From assembly GCA_947482665.1 (NCBI GenBank), contig CANKJK010000002.1, forward strand, positions 248,001 to 312,000: 64,000 bases of DNA, in the 5' to 3' direction. Positions 1-7,623 of this stretch are shown piece by piece. The notes beneath the pieces are model-generated. The model was not told where the DNA came from. It was given only the letters and a program-made list of their open reading frames with translations, and searched no databases. The translations under genes were made by a program, and so were the position numbers. Positions within the stretch are counted from its first letter, which is position 1, and each line of letters begins with the position of its first letter. This DNA is from Acidobacteriota bacterium (GTDB lineage Bacteria > Acidobacteriota > Vicinamibacteria > Vicinamibacterales > UBA2999).

Positions 1-1
1 A

Positions 2-577
2 CGACGGGAGTACGCGCAGATGGCGGTTCACGAAGCCAAGCGCCTGACGCGGCTCATCGATAACCTCCTCGCCTACTCGCGGGTCACGGACGTCACCGAG
101 GTGTATTCGTTCGAGGCCCTCTCACCCAACGAGATCCTGGGCGCGGCCCTGCGGGAGTTCTCCACGCAGCTGAGCGAGGGGCGCTTCGAGTTTCATATCG
201 ACGTGGAACCCGACCTCCCGCTGGTGCGGGCAGACCGGACGGCCATCGGACTCGCGCTCACCAACCTGGTCGACAACGCGATCCGGTATTCGGGCGGGAA
301 GCGCTTCCTCCGCTTGGCGGCGCACCGAGAGGGCGAGAGCGTGACGTTCGCGGTCGAGGACCACGGTGCCGGTATCGCACCGGAGGATCTGCCCAACGTC
401 ACGCGACGCTTCTTCCGCGGCAGAGGTGCCGCCAGTGGCGGTAGCGGCCTCGGACTGGCCATCGCCCAGCGGATCGTGGCCGACCATCGGGGAAGGCTCA
501 GCGTCTCAAGTACAGTAGAAGTCGGGACGACCGTCAGCTTCTCGCTGCCAACCGCCGCAGTATCTGCCCGCGGGTGA
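2..577 (+). CDS. Sensor histidine kinase, 3' part only
   Basis: The open frame runs off the left edge of the window, so only about 191 C-terminal residues are present. It begins in the second half of the dimerisation/phosphoacceptor region (motif HEAKRLTRLIDNLL); the phosphorylated H-box lies outside the window. The HATPase_c domain follows, with an N box (LTNLVDNAIRYSGG), a G1 box (VEDHGAGI) and a G2 box (GGSGLGLAIA). It is a membrane or soluble kinase that would phosphorylate a response regulator. The OmpR-type regulator at 2099 is a possible partner, but two unrelated genes lie between them, so the pairing is inference. Confidence 0.9.
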   Translation, partial: RREYAQMAVHEAKRLTRLIDNLLAYSRVTDVTEVYSFEALSPNEILGAALREFSTQLSEGRFEFHIDVEPDLPLVRADRTAIGLALTNLVDNAIRYSGGKRFLRLAAHREGESVTFAVEDHGAGIAPEDLPNVTRRFFRGRGAASGGSGLGLAIAQRIVADHRGRLSVSSTVEVGTTVSFSLPTAAVSARG

Positions 578-668
578 CGCTCCAGGCGAGCCGCGTGGCA
601 CCTTGGTGCTTTCGTCCTTAGACTCACAGGGGAGGGCCGACTATCGGCCCACACGGAGGAATTTCGGC

Positions 669-1715
669 GTGGCACAGCGAGTATTGGTCACCGGCGGCAC
701 CGGACTCATTGGCGGCGAGGTCATTCTGGCGCTGGCCCGGGCGGGCGTACGCGTCACAGCGGTGACCCGCGGAGGATCGCAGGCCATCGCCTCCCAGCGC
801 CTGCGGGACCGGCTGCAGAAGTCACAGTGGTTTTCGCCGGAACTGCTGGGACAGGTCGAGGTCCTGGCTGGTGACACGACGCTGCCGGGTTTCGGGCTGA
901 CGCCGCCGCTGGAGATTCCTCCGGACTGCATCGTGCACTGCGCGGCCAACACCCAGTTCAGCGACCGCGAGGAAGATGATGTCTGGCGGACGAATGTCGG
1001 CGGCGCCGAGCATCTGGTCGCCTTTGCCCGCGCGCATGCCCCCAGGGCGCGCGTCGTGTTCGTCAGCACGGCCTCGGTCACCACGGGTCCGGAAGGCGCC
1101 GTGGTCAACGAGGACACCGCGTTTCAAGGCTACGAGAATGCCTACACCCGGTCGAAGCGCCAGGCCGAGGCGATCGTCACCGCAAGCGGCCTGGATACCG
1201 TGATTCTGCGGCCCGCGATCGTACTCTCGCGCGGCATTGACGACGCGGCCATGGCACGCAGCATCCTCTGGGCCGTGCCGATCATGCGCGAGCTCGGTGA
1301 GGTCCCGGTCAGCCCGGACTCACACATCGACATCGTGCCCGTCGACTACACCGCCCAGTGCATCGCGGATGTCGCACTGGCACCCTCCCTTCCACACCGC
1401 CTGTACCACATCAGCGCCGGAACAACCTCTCAGTCGTTCAAGCAACTGCTGGATGCGGTTGCCGCCGAGTGTCCGGAGTTCAAGGGCATTGCCCCTGTCG
1501 GCCGCAAGCCATTGTCCAAGCGGGCCATGGCGCGCTTGATGCGGCCGCTGGAAAACTACCTGCCCTTCATGAACGCCGACATCCGCTATGCCAACGACCG
1601 GCTGCTGGGTGACTTCACCGCCATCGGCATACCCGCGCTGGCCACGTCGTATGTGCCGTCGCTGGTCGCGCTCATTTCGCTGGCCGACGCCCTGACCGAG
1701 ATGGTCCGCCCGTAG
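669..1715 (+). CDS. NAD(P)-dependent SDR oxidoreductase, thioester-reductase/epimerase-like
   Basis: The 348-residue protein opens with a Rossmann nucleotide-binding motif (TGGTGLIG, residues 8-15) and has a YxxxK catalytic pair (YTRSK, Tyr159 and Lys163). The pattern of GDTTLPGFGL followed by HCAANTQF resembles the NAD_binding_4 (male-sterility/thioester reductase) branch of extended SDRs more than sugar epimerases. The frame is open back to a TTG at 603, but GTG at 669 follows a clear GGAGGA Shine-Dalgarno sequence and starts exactly at the Rossmann strand, so I chose it. Its stop TAG shares a base with the GTG of the next gene, so the two are probably co-translated. The substrate is unknown. 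Confidence 0.85.
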   Translation: MAQRVLVTGGTGLIGGEVILALARAGVRVTAVTRGGSQAIASQRLRDRLQKSQWFSPELLGQVEVLAGDTTLPGFGLTPPLEIPPDCIVHCAANTQFSDREEDDVWRTNVGGAEHLVAFARAHAPRARVVFVSTASVTTGPEGAVVNEDTAFQGYENAYTRSKRQAEAIVTASGLDTVILRPAIVLSRGIDDAAMARSILWAVPIMRELGEVPVSPDSHIDIVPVDYTAQCIADVALAPSLPHRLYHISAGTTSQSFKQLLDAVAAECPEFKGIAPVGRKPLSKRAMARLMRPLENYLPFMNADIRYANDRLLGDFTAIGIPALATSYVPSLVALISLADALTEMVRP

Positions 1716-2050
1716 TGCAAAGCTGGCTCGTGCTCGCGGCGGCGATTGTGTGCGAGGTGGGTGGCACGATCTGCATGGAACTCTCAAAGAGCCTCACTGA
1801 TCGCCGCTGGATCGCCCCCATGCTGGCGCTGTATCTGCTCGCATTGCTCGGACTGGCCATTGCCCTGAAGACGATCGACGTCGGCGTGGCGTACGCGGTG
1901 TGGGCCGGCACCGGCACGCTGCTCATTGCCACCATCGGGGTGTTCGCCTTCGGTGAGTCGATGTCCTGGCTCAGAGCGGTCAGCATGCTGATGGTCATCG
2001 CCGGCGTCGCGGGCCTCCACCTGTCCTCCTCCTCCCTCGCCCACCACTGA
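1715..2050 (+). CDS. Small multidrug resistance (SMR/EmrE-like) transporter
   Basis: This is a 111-residue protein of four hydrophobic helices, the usual size of EmrE-like dual-topology exporters. The membrane-embedded glutamate of the family is present in helix 1 (AAIVCEVGGT), and YAVWAGTG in helix 3 matches the family signature. Such proteins exchange protons for quaternary cations, guanidinium or polyamines across the inner membrane; the substrate cannot be told here. The GTG start overlaps the TAG stop of the upstream oxidoreductase by one base, which indicates translational coupling. Confidence 0.88.
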   Translation: MQSWLVLAAAIVCEVGGTICMELSKSLTDRRWIAPMLALYLLALLGLAIALKTIDVGVAYAVWAGTGTLLIATIGVFAFGESMSWLRAVSMLMVIAGVAGLHLSSSSLAHH

Positions 2051-2078
2051 CCCCTGCGCGGGGTGCACCGACCCGCGT

Positions 2079-2084
2079 TACACT
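2079..2084 (+). promoter_or_regulatory. Putative -10 box TACACT
   Basis: TACACT lies 14 bases before the ATG of the response regulator at 2099, which has no obvious Shine-Dalgarno sequence. A transcript would have a leader of about 8 bases. No convincing -35 box was seen. Confidence 0.35.
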
Positions 2085-2098
2085 GGCGGTGACGCCGC

Positions 2099-2803
2099 AT
2101 GACCGTCACGACCCGCCGCATTCTCGTCGTCGAGGACGACGCCGCCCTCTCCCGCATTCTGCGGGACAACCTTGTCGCCGAGGGGTATCAGGTGCAGTGC
2201 GTCATGGACGGCACCCAGGCGATCACCGCCGCTCGTGACTTCGCGCCGGACCTGGCGGTACTGGACGGAATGCTTCCTGGCACCGACGGGTTCGACCTGT
2301 GCCGGATGTGGAGCCAGTCCGGCCAGTTCCCGATCATCATGCTCACGGCACGCGGGCAGAAGGCGGACAAGCTGAAGGGGCTCTCGCTCGGCGCGGACGA
2401 CTACGTCACCAAGCCGTTCGATCTCGAGGAGCTCCTGGCCCGGATCCACGCCGTACTGCGCCGCGCCAGACCCACCGTCGAACAGCTGACACTTGGGCCT
2501 GTGGTCATCGACTTCAAGGCCTTCCAGGCCTGGCGCGACAAGCAGGCGCTCGATCTCACACACCGGGAGTTCGAACTCCTCCGCTACCTCGCCGAGCGCG
2601 CTGAGACCATCGTCCACCGCAGCGAGCTGCTGCGCGAGGTCTGGGGCTTCCCCGACACCCCGCATACCCGCGCAGTGGATCACGCCATCGCCCGGCTCCG
2701 GAAGAAGATCGAAACCGACCCCCACCGTCCGCGCTTCATTCACACCGTACATGGTGACGGCTACTCCCTCACGCCCCAGGGCCGTGAACACCAGGAGTCC
2801 TAG
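2099..2803 (+). CDS. OmpR/PhoB-family response regulator
   Basis: The protein has 234 residues in two domains. The receiver domain has the acidic pair E12-D13-D14, the phosphoacceptor D56, T83 and K105 (VTKPF). A winged-helix DNA-binding domain (about residues 130-230) contains the usual LTHREFELLRYL and HTVHGDGYSL segments. It would bind DNA as a dimer after phosphorylation by a sensor kinase. No kinase gene is adjacent; the truncated kinase at the left edge is the closest. Confidence 0.93.
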   Translation: MTVTTRRILVVEDDAALSRILRDNLVAEGYQVQCVMDGTQAITAARDFAPDLAVLDGMLPGTDGFDLCRMWSQSGQFPIIMLTARGQKADKLKGLSLGADDYVTKPFDLEELLARIHAVLRRARPTVEQLTLGPVVIDFKAFQAWRDKQALDLTHREFELLRYLAERAETIVHRSELLREVWGFPDTPHTRAVDHAIARLRKKIETDPHRPRFIHTVHGDGYSLTPQGREHQES

Positions 2804-2815
2804 CGCGAGGAGCGG

Positions 2816-3310
2816 ATGATGCCAGGCACGCCTTTCAGCACAGCGCCGCGGTCAGTCCTCTGGGCCTGCTGCGCCCTGTTGCTCGTCGCGGCCGGAGCCC
2901 GCGCGCAGCAGGCCAGCCCGTTTCTCGAAGCCACGGGCCTCAACTGCACGTTCACCGTGATGTCGACGGGTAACTGGACGAAGCCGGGCGAGCCCTCCAT
3001 CGCGGTCAAGCCGTTCGAGATGCCGATGGAGTTCAACAATCTGAACGCCCTGGACGGCAGCGCCAACGTGAAGGGCAACACGGGGAATCTCCTCATCACC
3101 GTGATGCTGCTCGGCGGGAACCTGCACCTGGTCGTGAGCAACACCGGGGGCCTCCTCCACGTGACGAGCGTCTCCACCAGCGAGTCGCGCCCGGGCTTCT
3201 ACAAGGCCGTGCACAGCCGCCACGAGCTCGCGGAGACCGCCGTCATCATTCCCGGCTACACGTCGCGCCCGGAGCAGTACCTCGGCGAATGCGCGATCGT
3301 GAAGAACTGA
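2816..3310 (+). CDS. Secreted protein of unknown function
   Basis: The 164-residue product begins with a typical Sec signal peptide (hydrophobic WACCALLLVAAGARA, with likely cleavage near ARA-QQ), so it should be periplasmic. The mature part is predicted to be mostly beta strand, with no motif I recognise. Two cysteines near the two ends of the mature chain could form a disulfide. A GAGGAG Shine-Dalgarno sequence precedes the paired ATGs at 2816 and 2819. It lies 12 bases after the response regulator and may be in the same transcript. Confidence 0.7.
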   Translation: MMPGTPFSTAPRSVLWACCALLLVAAGARAQQASPFLEATGLNCTFTVMSTGNWTKPGEPSIAVKPFEMPMEFNNLNALDGSANVKGNTGNLLITVMLLGGNLHLVVSNTGGLLHVTSVSTSESRPGFYKAVHSRHELAETAVIIPGYTSRPEQYLGECAIVKN

Positions 3311-3321
3311 CCAGCTGACAC

Positions 3322-4350
3322 TCAGCGGACGTAGGTCCGCGCGGCGCTCCCGATCACCGGGGGCACGACCGCAGCCCCGAAGATGAGTTCGACGCGTATC
3401 CGGTCGGCTGCCGTCATCTCGACCAGCAGTGTCGCCACGATGTTTGGCGAACCCACCCCGAACGTGCCGCCCGATTGCGCCAGGCGATAGGCCACCACGC
3501 CGCTGTCAGGAGAGACCTCCGCAAAGGGCGTCGCGCCGGCATGGATCCGATACGGACCGGTCAGCCCGAGCAATCCGCCTGACGACACCACCGCCTCAGA
3601 CGGCCTGACATTGTCGAATACAAATGCCAGTTCAGACGCCCCGGCCGTCACATCCGCGCTCTGCGAGACGGGCAATCCCTGGAGAAACCAGTTCCCGGAG
3701 AGCCGGCCCGGGATGTCGTAGTCAATCCGGCCGTCGAGGCCATCCCCCTCACGCCGCACCATCGCGTACAGCTGGCTGCGCACCGGCTCGGCATAGAAGC
3801 GCAGCGCGGCATCGGCGTGCAATGTCTCGTCCGGATAGCGGGCTGGATTGGCGAAGCTCAGCGTACGGTTCCGGTTGATGACACCCAGGTCGACGCCGAA
3901 GGCATTGCCGCTGGTGCCCATCGCCTGTCCGGCGGTCAGCCGAGTTCCCGTCTGAATATCGCCGTTCAGGATGACGTGGTCCAGGTAGTACTGCTCGGCG
4001 GCCGATACGCGCACGAGGATCTTCGAATCCGGACTTCCCCGCAGGACCGCTTCAACGACCCCGCCGGCCGGCGCCACCACCGGCACGTTCCGGTTCTCGC
4101 GCCTGAGAAACCCGACATAGAAGTAGATGTGATCGGACGGCAGCGTGTGGTCGGGTGGATTGAGATTGCCGAGTGGCAGGATGAAGTCCACGACCGCCGG
4201 GTCGACTGGCGGGACGGTGAAGACCAGCGGAGTCCCAGCGGCCTCGGCACGCGGCGCGTCGGGACTGGTCGGGTGCGATGAACCGCACCCGGCCCACAGG
4301 AGCGCCGTGCACACGCCAAGACAGACGAGACGAGCCGCCGCCTGTCTCAC
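3322..4350 (-). CDS. Lipoprotein with degenerate M23-like domain
   Basis: This is a 342-residue protein with a lipobox (LLWAGC, lipidated Cys22). Residues of about 75-165 resemble the beta-barrel of M23/LytM peptidases and biotinyl-like folds (segments VVAPAGGVVEAVL, LDHVIL, TAGQAMGTSGNAFG). The zinc-binding HxH and distal His/Asp of active M23 enzymes are not intact, so it is probably not a peptidase. The remaining C-terminal half is unrecognised. It converges on the gene ending at 3310 with only 11 bases between stops. The assignment rests on fold-like similarity by eye. Confidence 0.7.
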   Translation of the reverse strand: MRQAAARLVCLGVCTALLWAGCGSSHPTSPDAPRAEAAGTPLVFTVPPVDPAVVDFILPLGNLNPPDHTLPSDHIYFYVGFLRRENRNVPVVAPAGGVVEAVLRGSPDSKILVRVSAAEQYYLDHVILNGDIQTGTRLTAGQAMGTSGNAFGVDLGVINRNRTLSFANPARYPDETLHADAALRFYAEPVRSQLYAMVRREGDGLDGRIDYDIPGRLSGNWFLQGLPVSQSADVTAGASELAFVFDNVRPSEAVVSSGGLLGLTGPYRIHAGATPFAEVSPDSGVVAYRLAQSGGTFGVGSPNIVATLLVEMTAADRIRVELIFGAAVVPPVIGSAARTYVR

Positions 4351-4356
4351 TCGGGT

Positions 4357-4878
4357 CTACTTGCGCGGCACGTGCAGCGAGAGCAGGATGAGCGGGCCGT
4401 CCGACGGATTGAACCAGTGCGGGGATCGCTGCGGCACCACCAGGATGTCACCCTTCGCGATGCGGCGCGACTGGCCACCCTCGATACCGGTACCCGACAG
4501 GTTCTCCGCGTTGGTCCGCTTCTCATCGGTCAAGCGCCCACCGGTGACGGCCGTGCCCGTACCCTCGACCACGAAGAAGATCTCGGCCTCTGTTTCATGG
4601 ACGGCGGCGGGGGCCTTGAGGCCGGACATGCGGTATTCGAGGTTCACGACATAGGGCGCCAGCGTGACCACTGGCTGGACCATGTTCGGCTGGTCAGGCT
4701 TTCGCTCAGCCTTGGCCTTGGCCACCAGCGCCGAGACATCGCCTGCCGCGGCAAACACCGCGGCCAGGTCCGCCCCGGACTGGGCGGACGCCGGAGTGGT
4801 CATCAGGCACCCGGCCGCACCTGCCGCCGCTATCCACGCCACCATCCGCCGGGTCGTCGTTCTGCTGGTCGCACGCAT
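4357..4878 (-). CDS. Secreted cupin-domain protein
   Basis: The product of about 173 residues has a signal peptide ending near PASAQ and a single cupin barrel. The cupin motifs are visible as HETEAEIFFVVEGTG and, further on, GDILVVPQRSPHWFNP. Together they supply His and Glu ligands for a metal or small molecule. The frame opens at a GTG (4884), but the ATG at 4878 has an AGGAGG ribosome site at 7 bases and is preferred. It lies just upstream of the lipoprotein gene on the same strand. The substrate is unknown. Confidence 0.8.
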   Translation of the reverse strand: MRATSRTTTRRMVAWIAAAGAAGCLMTTPASAQSGADLAAVFAAAGDVSALVAKAKAERKPDQPNMVQPVVTLAPYVVNLEYRMSGLKAPAAVHETEAEIFFVVEGTGTAVTGGRLTDEKRTNAENLSGTGIEGGQSRRIAKGDILVVPQRSPHWFNPSDGPLILLSLHVPRK

Positions 4879-5009
4879 CGTCACTCCTCCTGTCGTTGCC
4901 GGAACGTGGCCATCTTAATGCGCTCCGGCTGTAGAATCTCCGACACTTCTGTGTCTTGGGCACCCGCACGTTGCGCGGAGCGCCCGACCCGAGGAAAGAG
5001 GACTCTCGC

Positions 5010-6125
5010 ATGCGCATCCGCACACTTTTGATGCCACCCCTGGCGCTGCTGGCTCTGGCCCTCGCCGCCTCAACGCCGGCACCGACCATCCACGCACAGA
5101 CGCCGGCGGCCGGAACCGGCTACTACACGGAGGCACAGGCCCGCCGGGGCTTCACCGCCTTCAACAAGTACTGCGGCATGTGCCACACCGTCGACGGCAC
5201 CACGACCGCCGCGCAGGTCAAGACGGGCCGGGGCATTCGCACCAGCGCCTCCTCCAAGGGAGATGCGCTGATGGACCTGGGCGGGAAGTACCTGATGCAT
5301 GTGCATGACGGCAGCCCCGACTACCCCAGCGTCTACTACATCTTCAACCGCATCCGGGAGGGCATGCCGGCCTTCGGCGCGGACTCAGTCGGCATCGATA
5401 CGAAGGTCGACATCGTCGCCTACATCCTGCAGTCCAACGGTCTGCCGCCAGGACCGGTCGAGTTGCGACCTGATGTGGCGGCCATGAAGAAGATGCCGAT
5501 CAACACGGCGAAGAAAGCCGACGAAACGGGATTTGAACCCCTCTTCAACGGCAAGGACTTCACCGGCTGGAAGTTCGTGATGGGTCCCAACTGCAAGCCG
5601 GCACCGATTGGGTGCGGAAAGGATGACCCCCTGGGGGTCTTCCGCATGGAGAACGGGGAGATCACCAACACCGGGAAGATTCAGGGCTACATGTACTCGG
5701 AGAAGAAGTACCTGAACTTCACGTGGCGCTTCGACTACCGGTTCCAGCCTCCCGCCGACTGGGATGAGAGCGATGGCGTCCACTTCTACGGAAACAGCGG
5801 GTACTTCCTCTTCATCAACGAGCACAACGTCTGGCCAAAAGGCATCCAGATCGAGGGCTACCACCGCAACCCGTTGATTCCCTTTCCGATGGCCACCAAG
5901 TTCACCTTCAAGACCGAGCCCGGTGCCCTGCAGAAGGCGATGCGGCCGCTGGGTGCGTGGAACAGCGTCGAGATCCGCTCGAGCAACGGGGCCGTCACCT
6001 GCTCGCTCAACGGCATCCTGCTCTACACGATTCCCGAGCACGAGTTCAAGGAAGCCGGGCACATCGGCTTCGAGTCCGAAGGTTCCGAGATTCACTGGCG
6101 CAACGTGCGCCTGAAGGTGGAGTAG
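5010..6125 (+). CDS. Cytochrome c fused to DUF1080 (3-keto-disaccharide hydrolase-like) domain
   Basis: The 371-residue secreted protein has a signal peptide, then a cytochrome c domain with one heme site CGMCH (residues 55-59). A DUF1080/LamG-like domain follows from about residue 160 (from ETGFEPLFNGKDFTGW to the end, HIGFESEGSEIHW). DUF1080 proteins include 3-keto-glycoside hydrolases and carbohydrate-binding folds; joining one to a heme domain suggests periplasmic sugar oxidation feeding electrons onward (inference). The frame is open to 4956, but ATG 5010 follows a purine-rich stretch (GAGGAAAGAGGA) and begins the signal peptide. The next gene, a small cytochrome, starts 2 bases after its stop. 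Confidence 0.88.
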   Translation: MRIRTLLMPPLALLALALAASTPAPTIHAQTPAAGTGYYTEAQARRGFTAFNKYCGMCHTVDGTTTAAQVKTGRGIRTSASSKGDALMDLGGKYLMHVHDGSPDYPSVYYIFNRIREGMPAFGADSVGIDTKVDIVAYILQSNGLPPGPVELRPDVAAMKKMPINTAKKADETGFEPLFNGKDFTGWKFVMGPNCKPAPIGCGKDDPLGVFRMENGEITNTGKIQGYMYSEKKYLNFTWRFDYRFQPPADWDESDGVHFYGNSGYFLFINEHNVWPKGIQIEGYHRNPLIPFPMATKFTFKTEPGALQKAMRPLGAWNSVEIRSSNGAVTCSLNGILLYTIPEHEFKEAGHIGFESEGSEIHWRNVRLKVE

Positions 6126-6127
6126 CC

Positions 6128-6586
6128 ATGCGCCGACACGTGACCCATCCCCTGACGGCGTTGGCCTGCGCAGCCGTGACGGCCATCCTCGTGGCCACGG
6201 CCTACGCACCCCTGTCCGCGCAGCGCGGCAAGAAGGCGGTGCTCCAACCGGCGCCCGGCGTCTACACCGAGGCCCAGTCGGATCGCGGCGCTGCGCTCTA
6301 CGTCGACAACTGCCAGTATTGCCATCTGGTCGACCTGAGCGGCGGCGACCTCGCGCCCGCATTGATCGGCGCCTCATTCGTGGCGAAGTGGACCGCCCGG
6401 CCGCTCGGCGCCGTCTTTGACTACATGCGGGTGCAGATGCCGCTCAACAGCCCTGGTGGGCTGAACGCGCAGCAGAACGCGGACATCATCGCCTTCCTGT
6501 TGAAGAAGTCTGGCTTTCCGGCCGGGGCCTCCGAACTGCCCGGTCAGAGTGACGCGCTAAAGACCGTCACGCCACCGCGTCCCTGA
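6128..6586 (+). CDS. Secreted c-type cytochrome, single heme
   Basis: The 152-residue protein has a signal peptide and one heme-binding site CQYCH (residues 62-66). It shares the layout 'YTEAQ.dRG ... C..CH ... LPxGxxEL' with the heme domain of the upstream fusion protein and with the broken cytochrome at 13155-13689, so the three are paralogs. The axial Met could be the one in the VQMPLNSPGG segment. It is probably a periplasmic electron carrier for the fusion protein with which it is co-transcribed. The start ATG at 6128 follows the TAG of the previous gene directly. Confidence 0.88.
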   Translation: MRRHVTHPLTALACAAVTAILVATAYAPLSAQRGKKAVLQPAPGVYTEAQSDRGAALYVDNCQYCHLVDLSGGDLAPALIGASFVAKWTARPLGAVFDYMRVQMPLNSPGGLNAQQNADIIAFLLKKSGFPAGASELPGQSDALKTVTPPRP

Positions 6587-6592
6587 GAGCGG

Positions 6593-7600
6593 TTACGCGG
6601 TCAGCACGACCTTGCCAATGTGCCCGCCGGATTCGAGCCGGCGGTGCGCATCGGCAGCCCGCTCCAGCGGAAACACGCTATCGATCACGGGCGAGACCGC
6701 GCCCGCCATCACGAGCGGCCACACCTGTTCGCGGAGCGCTCCCGCGATGGCCGCCTTCTCCTCGATGGTCCGTGGGCGCAGCGTTGAGCCCGTGATGGTG
6801 AGCCGGCGCGTCATCACGCGCGCCAGGTCAACCGTCCCCTTTGCCCCGCCCTGCACGGCGATCTGTACCAGGCGGCCGTCCATCGCCAGCGCGCGCAGAT
6901 TCCGATCGAGATACTCGCCGCCCATGATGTCCAGAATCACGTCGGCTCCGTGGCCACCCGTCTCGGCTTTCACGACGTCGACAAAGTCCTCGGTGCGGTA
7001 GTTGATGCCGCGCCGGGCACCGAGGCGTTCGATCGCCCGGCACTTCTCATCCGAGCCAGCTGTCGCGAGGACGGTCGCCCCACGCGCGTGCGCCATCTGC
7101 GTGGCCGTCGTGCCGATGCCGCTGGCGCCGCCATGCACCAGCAGCGTCTCACCCGCCGCGAGACCGCCCCGCTCGAAGACGTTCGTCCAGACCGTGAAGC
7201 AGGCTTCAGGCAGCGCGGCCGCGCGGACAAACGGATCGGCCGCGGCCTCGACGCCGCTCACATCGATTGGGAATGGCAGGGGGAGACACTGGGAGGCCGG
7301 AGCCGTGCAGAAGTCGGCGTAGCCGCCGCCTGACACGAGCGCGCAGACCGCATCGCCGACCGACCATCGCGTGACGGACGGCCCGACCGCCGCCACGACA
7401 CCCGCGACCTCAAGCCCTGGAAGATCGGAGGCCCCGGGAGGAGCCGGGTAACGGCCCTCGCGCTGCATCAGGTCGGGTCGATTGACGCCGGCCGCGTGCA
7501 CGCGGATGAGCACTTCGCCCTCGGCAGGCGTCGGCACCGGGCGCTCGGCGAGCCTGAGCACCTCAGGGCCACCCGGCTCTGAGATTTCAATGACGCGCAT
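6593..7600 (-). CDS. NAD(P)H quinone oxidoreductase (zinc-less MDR, PIG3-like)
   Basis: The 335-residue protein is a medium-chain dehydrogenase/reductase without catalytic zinc ligands. It has the N-terminal GroES-like fold (VNRPDLMQREGRYPAPPG) and a nucleotide-binding motif (HGGASGIGTTATQMA) near residue 145. These match the TIGR02824/PIG3 quinone oxidoreductase family, which uses NADPH to reduce quinones. It is the last gene of the minus-strand run that begins at 16249; 23 bases separate it from the ankyrin gene. Confidence 0.92.
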   Translation of the reverse strand: MRVIEISEPGGPEVLRLAERPVPTPAEGEVLIRVHAAGVNRPDLMQREGRYPAPPGASDLPGLEVAGVVAAVGPSVTRWSVGDAVCALVSGGGYADFCTAPASQCLPLPFPIDVSGVEAAADPFVRAAALPEACFTVWTNVFERGGLAAGETLLVHGGASGIGTTATQMAHARGATVLATAGSDEKCRAIERLGARRGINYRTEDFVDVVKAETGGHGADVILDIMGGEYLDRNLRALAMDGRLVQIAVQGGAKGTVDLARVMTRRLTITGSTLRPRTIEEKAAIAGALREQVWPLVMAGAVSPVIDSVFPLERAADAHRRLESGGHIGKVVLTA

Positions 7601-7623
7601 CCGGACGGCTCGCGCTGCGGGGC

